From an uncultured Rhodospirillales bacterium (GTDB lineage: Bacteria; Pseudomonadota; Alphaproteobacteria; Kiloniellales; Kiloniellaceae), in NCBI GenBank assembly GCA_913060675.1, contig CAJXUS010000034.1, positions 1 to 45,804 on the forward strand: a stretch of DNA of 45,804 nt. The letters are read 5' to 3'. A program made the position numbers and the translations under genes. Positions 33,571-42,387 of this stretch are shown here, piece by piece (positions within the stretch are counted from its first letter, which is position 1; the number at the start of each line of letters is the position of its first letter). The notes under the pieces are model-generated. The model was not told where the DNA came from. It made no database searches and saw only the letters and a program-made list of their open reading frames with translations.

Positions 33571-33891
33571 ATCGTTTCAAAGCCGCTTCTCAGGGTTTTA
33601 TTTGATTCTTGGGTGTCGTTACAATTTACAGTGCTTTCTTCTTAGTTTCCTTACCCAACTCCTTCATTATCCATTTATAAAAGACTTTAACCTTCGGGCT
33701 ATCGGCCAATTCTTTTTTACAGACAAGATACCAATCACCACTGTGACAGCTATGGTCGCCGAATGGTCTGACAAGGGCCTCATTCGTGTCTCTTGGTGTT
33801 GCAAAGGGACTATTGGTCATAGCAACACCGCGCCCCTTACTGGCGGCCTCTAATGCAAGGAGGTAATTATCAAAGGTAAGGGCCTGGTCTG
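33571..33891. repeat. Direct repeat, right copy: decayed tRNA terminator plus lysR 3' end
   Basis: ATCGTTTCAAAGCCGCTTCT matches the tRNA-Glu 3' flank, but the second stem arm has decayed (CAGGGTTTTATTT). It then runs into the end of the intact lysR. It pairs with the left copy at 29442-29750. Confidence 0.88.
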
Positions 33892-34540
33892 GTGCCCAGT
33901 CCTCGATCCCCACTTCTTTAAACCACATCGTCCAATCTCGATTATGGTTGAATAGTTGAAGGATGTGGTGATTTAAAAGGTCCTTAGGCTCCTTAAGAGG
34001 AGGATTTCCCGTAATTATGTCCTTATGGCACATAGGCGAAAGGCGAGCTTCAGCAAGATGTTGATAGACTAGATCGGGATCTTTTTTCGTTGCCCAAATA
34101 ATACCGACATCTGTCCCGCTCTTATCAAAATCCCAATCGAGGTAAGAAGTGTTAAGTTGAGCCTGAATACCATTACTCGCCTGGAAGAAGTCGTGGATGC
34201 GCGGTAAGAGCCAATACATGGCGACTGTTATATATACCTGAACAATCAGTGTTTTGGGACGTTCCCTGGATTGAAGTAAGCGGGCACCATCCGCAATTCG
34301 ATCAAAACAATCGGTTAATATAGGCAGATATAATAACCCTGATTCGGTCAGAACAACATTTCGTCCTGCACGCGTAAAAAGCTTAACGCCGAGTTGCTCT
34401 TCTAAGTTTCGGATATGATGGCTAATGGCGGAATGCGTTATATTGAGCTCTTCAGAGGCCATGCGAAAGTTGAGAAGCCGTGCTGCTGATTCGAATGCAC
34501 GTAGCGCATTTAAATTTGGGAGTTGCCTTTTCTTTAGCAC
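33626..34540 (-). CDS. LysR-family regulator (GcvA-like), divergent from the methyltransferase operon
   Basis: A 304-residue regulator. It begins LKKRQLPNLNALRAFESAAR, the GcvA-subfamily opening; the helix-turn-helix is FRMASEELNITHSAISHHIR (about 27-46), then LEEQLGVKLFTRAGRNVVLT. The effector domain covers about 92-300. Translation starts at GTG 34540. It is transcribed away from the mttB-like gene with 181 bp between them, so it probably controls that operon. Its 3' end overlaps a direct repeat whose other copy is a lysR pseudogene fragment at 29.5 kb. Confidence 0.92.
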   Translation of the reverse strand: MLKKRQLPNLNALRAFESAARLLNFRMASEELNITHSAISHHIRNLEEQLGVKLFTRAGRNVVLTESGLLYLPILTDCFDRIADGARLLQSRERPKTLIVQVYITVAMYWLLPRIHDFFQASNGIQAQLNTSYLDWDFDKSGTDVGIIWATKKDPDLVYQHLAEARLSPMCHKDIITGNPPLKEPKDLLNHHILQLFNHNRDWTMWFKEVGIEDWAPDQALTFDNYLLALEAASKGRGVAMTNSPFATPRDTNEALVRPFGDHSCHSGDWYLVCKKELADSPKVKVFYKWIMKELGKETKKKAL

Positions 34541-34721
34541 GTAAATAAATCCTCAAGTTTGCGAGTATCGTTTTTGGGTTATATCTAATATTTCAATGCT
34601 TAATATACAGGTTTAAAATTTAAATGGTGAGTAAATGTGACCAATAGATGAAAAAGCATCAATTGTTCAAAATTTCATAATTCTCCACAATCAATTAAAG
34701 GTTTTTCTGGAGAGTTAAGAC

Positions 34722-36293
34722 ATGAGTGAAGCAGTTACACAGAACCGTCGACGTGGTGGACGCGTTGCAAGGCAGGCGATAAGATCTGCTCCTTTAACCG
34801 AAGAGACAAGAGCCGTCCGCCCGGGTCTCGAAAGCGGAAATTTCAAGGTTCTGAGTGACCTGCAGGTAAAACGTATTCATACCGCAGTACTTGATGTTCT
34901 TGAAAATATAGGTCTAGCAGACGCAATTCCCAGCTGTATTGAAGTGATTACAGCAGCAGGCGGTATCTTGAAGGATAATGGTCGACTGACTTTCCCACGT
35001 GCTCTTGTTGAAGACATGTTGGTGAAGGTAAATCGAAACGTCGTGCTTTATGGCCAAGATCCAAAACACGATATGGAACTTACGGGCAGTAAAACATATT
35101 TTGGGACTGCGGGTGCTGCGGTTCACATGGTTGACGCGCAAACAGGGGATTATCGAGAATCCACAACACAGGATCTCTATGATATAGCCCGTCAGGTTGA
35201 TAAGCTGGATAACGTCCATTTCTTCCAGCGTTCTGTGGTATGCCGTGATCTACCGGATCCTTTCGATATGGACTTTCACACCTGCTATGCTGCGGTCTCG
35301 GGGACGACTAAACACGTTGGCTCAAGTTGGGTAGAACCACACCATGTCGAAAAATCATTGGAAATGCTTCACATGATTGCGGGTGGCGAGAAAAAATGGC
35401 GGGAACGGCCCTTCGTTAGCATGTCGAATTGTTTCGTGGTACCGCCGTTAAAGTTTGCCGAAGACGCCTGTAAGTGTCTGGAAGCATCCGTGCGCGGCGG
35501 GATGCCAGTTCTGCTATTGGCCGCAGGTCAGGCCGGGGCAACATCTCCCGCTTCACTGGCCGGGGCGGTGGTACAAGAAACGGCAGAGGTTCTTGCGGGG
35601 CTTTGTTATGTAAACGCTATCCAACCCGGTGCCCCTGCAATTTTTGGTACCTGGCCTTTTGTGTCTGATCTACGTACGGGAGCAATGAGTGGGGGCAGTG
35701 GTGAGCAGGCTCTGTTGGTCGCTGCTTGTGCTCAAATGGGGCGATTTTACGATCTGCCCACAGGTGTACCGAGCGGGATGTGTGATTCAAAAGTCCCAGA
35801 TTATCAAGCAGGTGCTGAAAAAGGCTATAACCATGCGCTAACGGGAAATTCAGGAACTAATCTCGTCTATGAATCAGCGGGAATGCATGCCAGTTTACTT
35901 GGTTTTTGTATGGAGAGCTTGGTTCTCGACAATGATACCATTGGATCTGTCTTGAGGACGGTCAGAGGCATAGAAGTAAACGAAGATACTCTATCTCTCG
36001 AGGCAATTCGAGGCGTTTGTGAAGAGGGGCCTGGACATTATCTGGGATCAGATCAAACTCTGTCAGTTATGCAATCAGAGTATTTCTACCCAGACACTGG
36101 TGAAAGAAGCAGCCCGAATCAATGGGATGAAAAAGGCAAGCCAACCGCCCTGTCTATTGCAGCTGAAATTGTAAAAGATACCATGGCTAACCATCACCCT
36201 CGACATATCAGCGAAGAGATGGACCGGGAAATTCGCCAAAAGTTTGATATCAAGCTTCCCCGAGGGTTGATGACCCAAAGTGTTAATAATTAA
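34722..36293 (+). CDS. MttB-like corrinoid-dependent methyltransferase, non-pyrrolysine
   Basis: A 523-residue member of the trimethylamine methyltransferase (MttB, COG5598) superfamily. Family features are VLENIGLADAIPSCIEVI in the N-terminal region, AAVHMVDAQTGDYRESTTQD, and the glycine-rich core GAMSGGSGEQALLVAACAQ. The frame is continuous, with no in-frame amber codon, so it lacks the pyrrolysine of archaeal MttB; such homologues, exemplified by Desulfitobacterium MtgB, demethylate quaternary amines such as glycine betaine. A methyl-accepting corrinoid protein is expected but none is in the window. It is followed 44 bp later by a dimethylglycine dehydrogenase-like gene. GGAGA lies before the ATG. 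Substrate is inference: betaine or a related methylated amine. Confidence 0.9.
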   Translation: MSEAVTQNRRRGGRVARQAIRSAPLTEETRAVRPGLESGNFKVLSDLQVKRIHTAVLDVLENIGLADAIPSCIEVITAAGGILKDNGRLTFPRALVEDMLVKVNRNVVLYGQDPKHDMELTGSKTYFGTAGAAVHMVDAQTGDYRESTTQDLYDIARQVDKLDNVHFFQRSVVCRDLPDPFDMDFHTCYAAVSGTTKHVGSSWVEPHHVEKSLEMLHMIAGGEKKWRERPFVSMSNCFVVPPLKFAEDACKCLEASVRGGMPVLLLAAGQAGATSPASLAGAVVQETAEVLAGLCYVNAIQPGAPAIFGTWPFVSDLRTGAMSGGSGEQALLVAACAQMGRFYDLPTGVPSGMCDSKVPDYQAGAEKGYNHALTGNSGTNLVYESAGMHASLLGFCMESLVLDNDTIGSVLRTVRGIEVNEDTLSLEAIRGVCEEGPGHYLGSDQTLSVMQSEYFYPDTGERSSPNQWDEKGKPTALSIAAEIVKDTMANHHPRHISEEMDREIRQKFDIKLPRGLMTQSVNN

Positions 36294-36337
36294 GCACTGA
36301 TGACAACAAAATAGTAGAGTTGAACAGGATAAAAATA

Positions 36338-38776
36338 ATGAAAAGTCATGCAAGAATTGTTGTTATCGGTGGCGGTGCTGTTGGCTGTAGTACCGCTTAC
36401 CATCTCGCAAAAATGGGATGTACAGATGTTATCTTGTTGGAAATGGACGAGCTAACATCGGGCTCCACCTGGCATGCGGCGGGTAACTGCCCGACCTATT
36501 CCAGCAGCGTCAATATCATGAAGATGCAAAAATACGGCGTAGAACTGTATGGAGACCTGGCAGAACAAGTCGACTATCCGATGAACTACACGCGAACAGG
36601 GTCAATCAGGTTGGCACAATCTGATGAACGTATGTTCGAATTTGAGCACGTCAAAGCGATGGCAAAGGCTCAAGGTCTTGATTATGAAATCATGACCCCG
36701 AATGAAATGAAGGACATTTACCCCTTCCTTGAAACGCACAAACTAGAAGGCGGTCTCTGGGATCCGTTGGATGGTGATATTGACCCAAGCCAGCTTACCC
36801 AGGCCTATGCCAAAGGCGCTCGTGATCTTGGTGTGAAGATCCTTCGCTTCAACCGCGTTACCGCGATTGAACAGACCCCAAATGGTGAATGGCGTGTTGA
36901 TTGTGAAAAAGGCTCCATTACCTGTGAGAAGGTTATTAATGCTGGTGGGTACCGCGGTGGCGAGATCGCAGCAATGGTGGGGCAGTATATTCCGATCGTT
37001 TCTCTCTCTCACCAATATTTGGTGACAGATGCGATCCCTGAACTCGAAGCCTTGGACAAAAAATTACCGCTGCTGAGAGACCCGGATGATAGTTATTACC
37101 TGCGTCAGGAACGGGATGGACTCATTCTTGGGCCTTATGAATGGAAAGCGACGCCACATTGGCTCGATGGTTTGCCAGAGAACTTTGCCTCCCAGTTGTG
37201 GAACGATGATCTTGAGCGGATCGAATGGTATATAGAGCAGGCCATGGCACGGGTGCCTATCTTGGAAAAAGGTGGGGTCGCGCGTGTTATCAACGGGCCT
37301 ATTCCTTATACTCCCGATGGCCTTCCTTATATTGGTCCTGCGTACGGCCTGGATAATTTCTACCACTGTTGTGGTTTTAGTTTCGGTATTACCCAATCGG
37401 GTGGAGCTGGTAAAATTATCGCAGAACAGGTTCTCGAGGGTGAATCTGAGTGGGATATGTGGATGTTTGATCCGCGCCGTTATACCGATTATGGAACACA
37501 AAAATACGTAGTCGATAAAGCAATTGAAGTTTATCAGAACGAATATGCAATTCCGTTCCCACACGAAGAGCGTCCAGCAGGCCGCCCCGCAAAGATGACC
37601 CCAGTCTATGACAAACTAAAACAAAAAGGTGCCTTTTTCGGCGCCCGTGGCGGTTGGGAGCGTGCAGTTTGGTTCCCGCTAGAAGGCGAACAGCGTCCAG
37701 AAGAGCAGACAGTTTCCTTCCTCGATGATCGACGAAACTGGAACGATGCCGTCCGGGCTGAATGTAAAGCGGTTCGAGAACAGGTCGGAGTACTGGATCT
37801 TGGCGGTTTTACTAAATATGAAGTTTCTGGCCCAGGAGCGACCGAGTGGCTGGACTACATGATTGCTGGAAAGATGCCCAAAATCGGAGGAATGTCACTT
37901 TCTTATTTCCTCTCCCGAAAAGGGCACGTCATGACAGAAATGACCATAACCCGACTTGGTGAAGATCAATACTGGCTGATCTCTGCAGGAGCAGGAGAGT
38001 GGCATGATGAAGACTGGTTGCTTTCCAACATGCCGGGTGATGGTTCTGTTGAGTTTGAAAACATTACTGACAGCTATGGAACTCTGGTAGTTGCAGGCCC
38101 GCGCTCACGTGACCTCCTGTCTAAAATTACGAAATCGGACCTTTCCAACAAAGCCTTTCCATGGTTGACCACGCAAGCAATCGAAATTGGATTTTCTCCA
38201 GATATCCTGGCCATGCGGGTCAACTATGTTGGTGAACTTGGGTGGGAGCTGCATGTTCCGATGGAATTCCTAGGGCATGTATATGACGAAGTTATGGCTG
38301 CTGGTGAAGAGTTTGAGGTCGCTGATTTTGGTTTATATGCGATGGATTCTCTTCGTTTAGAAAAATGTTATCGTTCCTGGAAAGTGGATATTATCCACGA
38401 ATACACGCCATATGAGCTATCTTTAGATCGTTTTATTGACGTGGATAAAGGTCCATTCATGGGACGTGAAGCCCTTAAAATCCACAAAGAAAATGGAATT
38501 AAAGAGCGTTTTGTTCCCTTGATTATCGATACGAATATCGCTGAAGCTCCTTATTGTTCTCCGATCTATCAAGGTGATGATATCGTCGGAATAACGTCCT
38601 CAGGTGGCTATGGCTATCATATTGATAAAAATATTGCTTTAAGCTTTGTCAGAACAGATTTAGCTGTCGAAGGAACGAAACTAGAAGTCAGTATTTTGGG
38701 ACAGCGCTATCCTGCAGTGGTCTCAAAAGAGCCTTTATATGATCCGAAAAACCTGAAGCTGAGGGATGTGAACTAA
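36338..38776 (+). CDS. Dimethylglycine/sarcosine dehydrogenase-like flavoprotein with GcvT domain
   Basis: An 812-residue two-part enzyme. The N-terminal DAO-type FAD domain starts ARIVVIGGGAVGCSTAYHLA; SGSTWHAAG places H46 at the position of the covalent-FAD histidine of dimethylglycine dehydrogenase. The second half (about 430-805) is a folate-binding GcvT-like domain with YVGELGWELHVP and RLEKCYRSW, which normally passes the oxidised methyl group to tetrahydrofolate as 5,10-methylene-THF. Start ATG 36338 is preceded by AGGA at 8 nt; the upstream TTG at 36320 adds six residues only. Co-transcribed with the mttB-like gene, it probably removes the next methyl groups from the same substrate. 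A strong terminator follows. Confidence 0.93.
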   Translation: MKSHARIVVIGGGAVGCSTAYHLAKMGCTDVILLEMDELTSGSTWHAAGNCPTYSSSVNIMKMQKYGVELYGDLAEQVDYPMNYTRTGSIRLAQSDERMFEFEHVKAMAKAQGLDYEIMTPNEMKDIYPFLETHKLEGGLWDPLDGDIDPSQLTQAYAKGARDLGVKILRFNRVTAIEQTPNGEWRVDCEKGSITCEKVINAGGYRGGEIAAMVGQYIPIVSLSHQYLVTDAIPELEALDKKLPLLRDPDDSYYLRQERDGLILGPYEWKATPHWLDGLPENFASQLWNDDLERIEWYIEQAMARVPILEKGGVARVINGPIPYTPDGLPYIGPAYGLDNFYHCCGFSFGITQSGGAGKIIAEQVLEGESEWDMWMFDPRRYTDYGTQKYVVDKAIEVYQNEYAIPFPHEERPAGRPAKMTPVYDKLKQKGAFFGARGGWERAVWFPLEGEQRPEEQTVSFLDDRRNWNDAVRAECKAVREQVGVLDLGGFTKYEVSGPGATEWLDYMIAGKMPKIGGMSLSYFLSRKGHVMTEMTITRLGEDQYWLISAGAGEWHDEDWLLSNMPGDGSVEFENITDSYGTLVVAGPRSRDLLSKITKSDLSNKAFPWLTTQAIEIGFSPDILAMRVNYVGELGWELHVPMEFLGHVYDEVMAAGEEFEVADFGLYAMDSLRLEKCYRSWKVDIIHEYTPYELSLDRFIDVDKGPFMGREALKIHKENGIKERFVPLIIDTNIAEAPYCSPIYQGDDIVGITSSGGYGYHIDKNIALSFVRTDLAVEGTKLEVSILGQRYPAVVSKEPLYDPKNLKLRDVN

Positions 38777-38799
38777 TCTGTTCATTTTAATCGAGCGTA

Positions 38800-38834
38800 A
38801 AAAAAGCCCTCCACTAATTCTGGAGGGCTTTTTT
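38800..38834. terminator. Bidirectional terminator
   Basis: AAAAAAGCCCTCCA and TGGAGGGCTTTTTT form a long perfect stem with a 7-nt loop. It lies between the converging dimethylglycine dehydrogenase-like gene and the small gene at 38848. Confidence 0.95.
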
Positions 38835-38847
38835 AGTGGGGAAATAT

Positions 38848-39141
38848 CTAAGCTAACGATGCTGGTGTGAGCCCGGAAACGAGATCTCCTAGGACTTGCG
38901 CTTTTGCAAGAACGTTTGAATGGGTATCAATAGCACAATACCAATCAGCTACTTTGCCAAAAGCACAGAGGAGATTACTGTTATCTGCGGTGAGAACTGC
39001 GACGACTTGCTCGCCGTCTTGTGTTGCGAGTGGTAATACTTCACCGATATCTCCGCTTTCTACATTTTTCTGGTAAAAAGTTTGGATAAGATTAATGTCT
39101 TGCGGCGTAAGACTATCACTGGATACGAGTATTTCAGACAT
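38848..39141 (-). CDS. Small protein of unknown function after the formaldehyde genes
   Basis: A 97-residue, probably cytosolic acidic protein without signal peptide or membrane segment. I recognise no family. Features: an N-terminal helix region LTPQDINLIQTFYQK, two beta-like stretches with cysteines (SNLLCAFGKVADWYCAIDT), and a hydrophobic C-terminus. An ATG with AGAGGC-type purines upstream precedes it. It lies 112 bp downstream of the S-formylglutathione hydrolase gene in the same direction and could belong to that transcript, though the gap allows its own promoter. Confidence 0.65.
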   Translation of the reverse strand: MSEILVSSDSLTPQDINLIQTFYQKNVESGDIGEVLPLATQDGEQVVAVLTADNSNLLCAFGKVADWYCAIDTHSNVLAKAQVLGDLVSGLTPASLA

Positions 39142-39253
39142 ACATTGCCTCTTTCATTTTAAGTTACTACCTGTAACGATGATGAGATCATGCCATTGTA
39201 TTCGTGACTAAAACCTTAACGCAGCCTGTAAAAGGTTAACGGTCTCGTTTTTT

Positions 39254-40120
39254 TTAAGATTTCAAAGCTTCAAAATGATGCCTCAAATGATCTTCCATAA
39301 AGGTCGCCATAAAGAAATAACTATGGTCATAACCCTCTTGGATACGCAGATTTAAAGACTGTCCAAATTGTTTACATACCGTATCCAGGAGTTCTGGTTT
39401 CAGCTGTTCTTTCAAGAAGTTATCTGATGAACCCTGATCAATTAGCAAGGTTGCTTTGCTCGACGCAGACTTAACCAATTCTGTTGCATCGTAATTTTTC
39501 CAAGCATCTCTGTCTGAGCCAAGATAGCCAGTAAAGGCTTTCTCTCCCCAAGGGCAGCTCATTGGCGCACAAATAGGGGCGAAGGCGGAACAGGATTTAA
39601 ACAGATCTGGATTTTTTAAGTGGACGGTGAGTGCGCCATGCCCCCCCATGGAGTGGCCAGTAATACCTTGGCGGCCCATATCTGCACTATCGAAGTTTGC
39701 AGAAATCACATCCTGAAGCTCTTGGGTTATGTAGCTATACATATTGTATGACTTGGCCCAAGGCTCCTCGGTTGCATCAAGGTAAAAACCTGCTGCCGAC
39801 CCAAAATCATAACTATCATCTTCACACTCAATATTTTGTCCGCGAGGGGAGGTGTCGGGAGCAACAAAGATCATTCCAAGTTCGCTGGCGATGCGTTGAG
39901 CGCCCGCTTTGACGGTGACATTGTCTTCGGTACAGGTCAGGCCGGATAGATAAGTAAGTACAGGTACTTTTTTACCCTCAAGTGCTGCAGGAGGGAGGTA
40001 AATGGCAAAACGCATTGATCCATTACATACAGTGGATACATGGCTATAGACACGCTGTAGACCCCCAAACATCTTATTTTCGCTGATCAGTTCCAGATCG
40101 GTAATTTTAGTGTCACTCAT
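39254..40120 (-). CDS. fghA: S-formylglutathione hydrolase
   Basis: Hydrolyses S-formylglutathione to formate and glutathione, the second step of glutathione-dependent formaldehyde oxidation. The 288-residue length and esterase-D fold are typical. Diagnostic segments: YLSGLTCTEDN, APDTSPRG, the GHSMGGHGAL nucleophile elbow with S157, and the late His in EGYDHSYFFMATF. It lies 72 bp downstream of the S-(hydroxymethyl)glutathione dehydrogenase gene on the same strand; together they form the complete two-enzyme route. Confidence 0.97.
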   Translation of the reverse strand: MSDTKITDLELISENKMFGGLQRVYSHVSTVCNGSMRFAIYLPPAALEGKKVPVLTYLSGLTCTEDNVTVKAGAQRIASELGMIFVAPDTSPRGQNIECEDDSYDFGSAAGFYLDATEEPWAKSYNMYSYITQELQDVISANFDSADMGRQGITGHSMGGHGALTVHLKNPDLFKSCSAFAPICAPMSCPWGEKAFTGYLGSDRDAWKNYDATELVKSASSKATLLIDQGSSDNFLKEQLKPELLDTVCKQFGQSLNLRIQEGYDHSYFFMATFMEDHLRHHFEALKS

Positions 40121-40192
40121 TTTAAGGGGCCTAATTTGTATTCATAAGAGGAAAGAAGAGGGGGCACCTATAAAAAGATGCCCCGACTATTA

Positions 40193-41302
40193 TTAGTACT
40201 GAACCACGGAACGGATGGATTCACCGCTGTGCATTAGATCAAATGCAGAGTTGATGTCTTCTAGTGGCATCGTATGAGTGATGAGATCGTCAATATTGAT
40301 CTTACCATCCATGTACCAGTCAACAATTTGGGGAACATCAGTACGGCCACGGGCACCACCAAAGGCAGTACCTTTCCAAACACGACCTGTTACCAGTTGG
40401 AACGGACGGGTTGAGATTTCCTGACCAGCGCCTGCGACACCAACGATAACAGAGACACCCCAACCTTTGTGACAGCATTCAAGGGCTTGACGCATGGTGT
40501 TGACGTTACCAATACACTCAAAAGAATAATCAGCGCCACCGTTGGTGAGATCCATTATCGCCTCAACAACATTACCGTCGATTTCTTTCGGGTTGATAAA
40601 GTCCGTCATACCAAACTTTTCACCGAGGGCTTTACGGTCGTTATTGAGATCAACACCAATGATTTTATTGGCACCAACCATTCTTGCACCCTGGAGAACG
40701 TTCAGACCAATACCGCCGAGGCCAAAGACAACAACGTTTGATCCTGGCTCGACCTTGGCAGTGTTAATTACCGCGCCAACGCCTGTCGTGACGCCACAGC
40801 CAATGTAGCAGACCTTGTCAAAGGGAGCGTCTTCGCGGATTTTAGCCAAGGCAATTTCAGGCAACACACTGTAATTGGCAAAGGTCGAGCACCCCATGTA
40901 GTGGCGCAGCATTTTGCCATCCATAGAGAAACGACTGGTGCCGTCAGGCATAAGTCCTTGTCCCTGTGTCGTACGGATCGCTTGGCAGAGGTTGGTTTTT
41001 GGATTCAAGCAGTAATCACACTCACGACATTCCGGTGTATAGAGTGGGATGACATGATCGCCCTTTTTGAGCGAAGTAACACCAGGACCAATATCAACAA
41101 CGACACCAGCACCTTCATGGCCGAGAATGGTAGGAAAGAGACCTTCAGGGTCATCGCCTGAAAGAGTGAAGGCATCTGTATGACAAACGCCCGTTGCTTT
41201 CATCTCAACAAGAACTTCGCCATATTTGGGGCCTTCTAACTGAACGGTTTCGATTGTCAGTGGTTTGCCAGCACCCCAGGCAACAGCAGCACGAACATCC
41301 AT
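40193..41302 (-). CDS. adhC: S-(hydroxymethyl)glutathione dehydrogenase (class III alcohol dehydrogenase)
   Basis: NAD-dependent oxidation of the formaldehyde-glutathione adduct to S-formylglutathione. The 369 residues match class III ADH. Catalytic zinc ligands C40 ([14 protein letters not shown]), H62 (ILGHEGAG) and C169 (YIGCGVTTG) are present; structural zinc cysteines lie at C92, C95, C98 and C106 ([15 protein letters not shown]). The Rossmann motif is [15 protein letters not shown]. It heads a minus-strand operon with fghA. Placement next to the mttB/dimethylglycine dehydrogenase operon suggests detoxification of formaldehyde released during demethylation. Also called frmA or flhA in other organisms. 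Confidence 0.97.
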   Translation of the reverse strand: MDVRAAVAWGAGKPLTIETVQLEGPKYGEVLVEMKATGVCHTDAFTLSGDDPEGLFPTILGHEGAGVVVDIGPGVTSLKKGDHVIPLYTPECRECDYCLNPKTNLCQAIRTTQGQGLMPDGTSRFSMDGKMLRHYMGCSTFANYSVLPEIALAKIREDAPFDKVCYIGCGVTTGVGAVINTAKVEPGSNVVVFGLGGIGLNVLQGARMVGANKIIGVDLNNDRKALGEKFGMTDFINPKEIDGNVVEAIMDLTNGGADYSFECIGNVNTMRQALECCHKGWGVSVIVGVAGAGQEISTRPFQLVTGRVWKGTAFGGARGRTDVPQIVDWYMDGKINIDDLITHTMPLEDINSAFDLMHSGESIRSVVQY

Positions 41303-41531
41303 GATTTGTTACTCCCTGATATTCTATAGTAAATTAACTTGAATTTGGTTTATTGTTTCAACTTATTACCTCAAGGGCAATAGTGTATAAATCATTCTTC
41401 ATCTATGGAATATTTATGAATTTATTTCATGCCTTTTTCCGACAATATTTTGTCGTACAATTGCTATATCATGCTGGTATCAAATCTCTTTTCAGGTGAT
41501 TATATAAATTATGAATTTCAGGAGCCTGTTA

Positions 41532-42359
41532 ATGAATTGGATTCTATTCGCTGCGACCTTTTATATAATGGTTCTGGTCGGAATGTATCTGATTCAAACT
41601 AAACTGGTCTATCCCGGCGGTCCTCTTCGCGAAAGACCTGAACAATATGGCGGGGTCGGTGTTCAGGAAATTCACCTTGAAATGGAGGATGGGGTTCGTC
41701 TCACTCATTGGTTCATTCCTCCCACAAACAAGAATTTGCCCGTTGTTGTCGCGTTTCATGGCAATGCTGGCCATACGGGCGACCGCTTAGCTAAGCTCAA
41801 ATACTTTGCTGAAATGGGATACGGGTTATTTCAAGTCGAATATCGGGGCTATGCAGGCCACGAAGGAACCCCTTCAGAGCAGGCTTTTAAAGCGGATGGG
41901 CTGATTGCTTTAAAGTGGCTGAGCGAACAAGGTTATACCAAAGATAAACTTATTATGTACGGCGAATCCCTCGGTACAGGAATGGCTGTTTGGTTGGCGT
42001 CCCAGTTTCCAGTGCAGGCAGTAATACTGGAAGCACCTTACAGCTCCATTGTTGACGTCGCACAGGCAAAATACTGGTTTCTCCCCGTCAAATACTTACT
42101 TAAAGACAAGTGGCGCTCTGACCTATCAATTATTGATGTGAAAGCCCCCGTTTTTATTTTTCATGGGGAAAATGATGAGGTTATCCCGATAGCTTTTTCC
42201 CGAAAATTATTCGAATTAATACCAAACGATAAGCAGGCGATCTATTTTGATGATGGTTATCATATGGATTTATATGATCATGGCGCGGAAAAGAATGTCC
42301 GGGAATTTTTACAAAAATTTGTGGCAGAAAAATTGGAAACACCATCCCCAACCAATTAA
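41532..42359 (+). CDS. Membrane-anchored alpha/beta hydrolase (BEM46/ABHD13-like)
   Basis: A 275-residue hydrolase. One N-terminal membrane anchor (about 3-21, ILFAATFYIMVLVGMYL) precedes the catalytic fold. Oxyanion region VAFHGNAGHTGDR, nucleophile S146 in YGESLGTGMA, Asp in FHGENDEVIP and His in DDGYHMDLYDHG complete the triad. This matches the BEM46/ABHD13/ABHD17 group, whose bacterial substrates are largely unknown. Start ATG 41532 is chosen because AGGAG lies 7 nt upstream; ATG 41511 would add seven residues without a ribosome site. It is a single gene, divergent from adhC and convergent with the CoxG-like gene. Confidence 0.88.
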   Translation: MNWILFAATFYIMVLVGMYLIQTKLVYPGGPLRERPEQYGGVGVQEIHLEMEDGVRLTHWFIPPTNKNLPVVVAFHGNAGHTGDRLAKLKYFAEMGYGLFQVEYRGYAGHEGTPSEQAFKADGLIALKWLSEQGYTKDKLIMYGESLGTGMAVWLASQFPVQAVILEAPYSSIVDVAQAKYWFLPVKYLLKDKWRSDLSIIDVKAPVFIFHGENDEVIPIAFSRKLFELIPNDKQAIYFDDGYHMDLYDHGAEKNVREFLQKFVAEKLETPSPTN

Positions 42360-42387
42360 AATAAAGTACTCTGCTTAGTGACGTTCT

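Noticed and set aside
33287..33605. Short frames on both strands between the cassette and lysR
   Set aside because: No recognised content, no ribosome sites, and the region overlaps tRNA/terminator relics.
34722..36293. Search for an in-frame amber (pyrrolysine) codon in the MttB-like gene
   Set aside because: The frame is uninterrupted through the region where archaeal MttB carries pyrrolysine, so no Pyl system is indicated.
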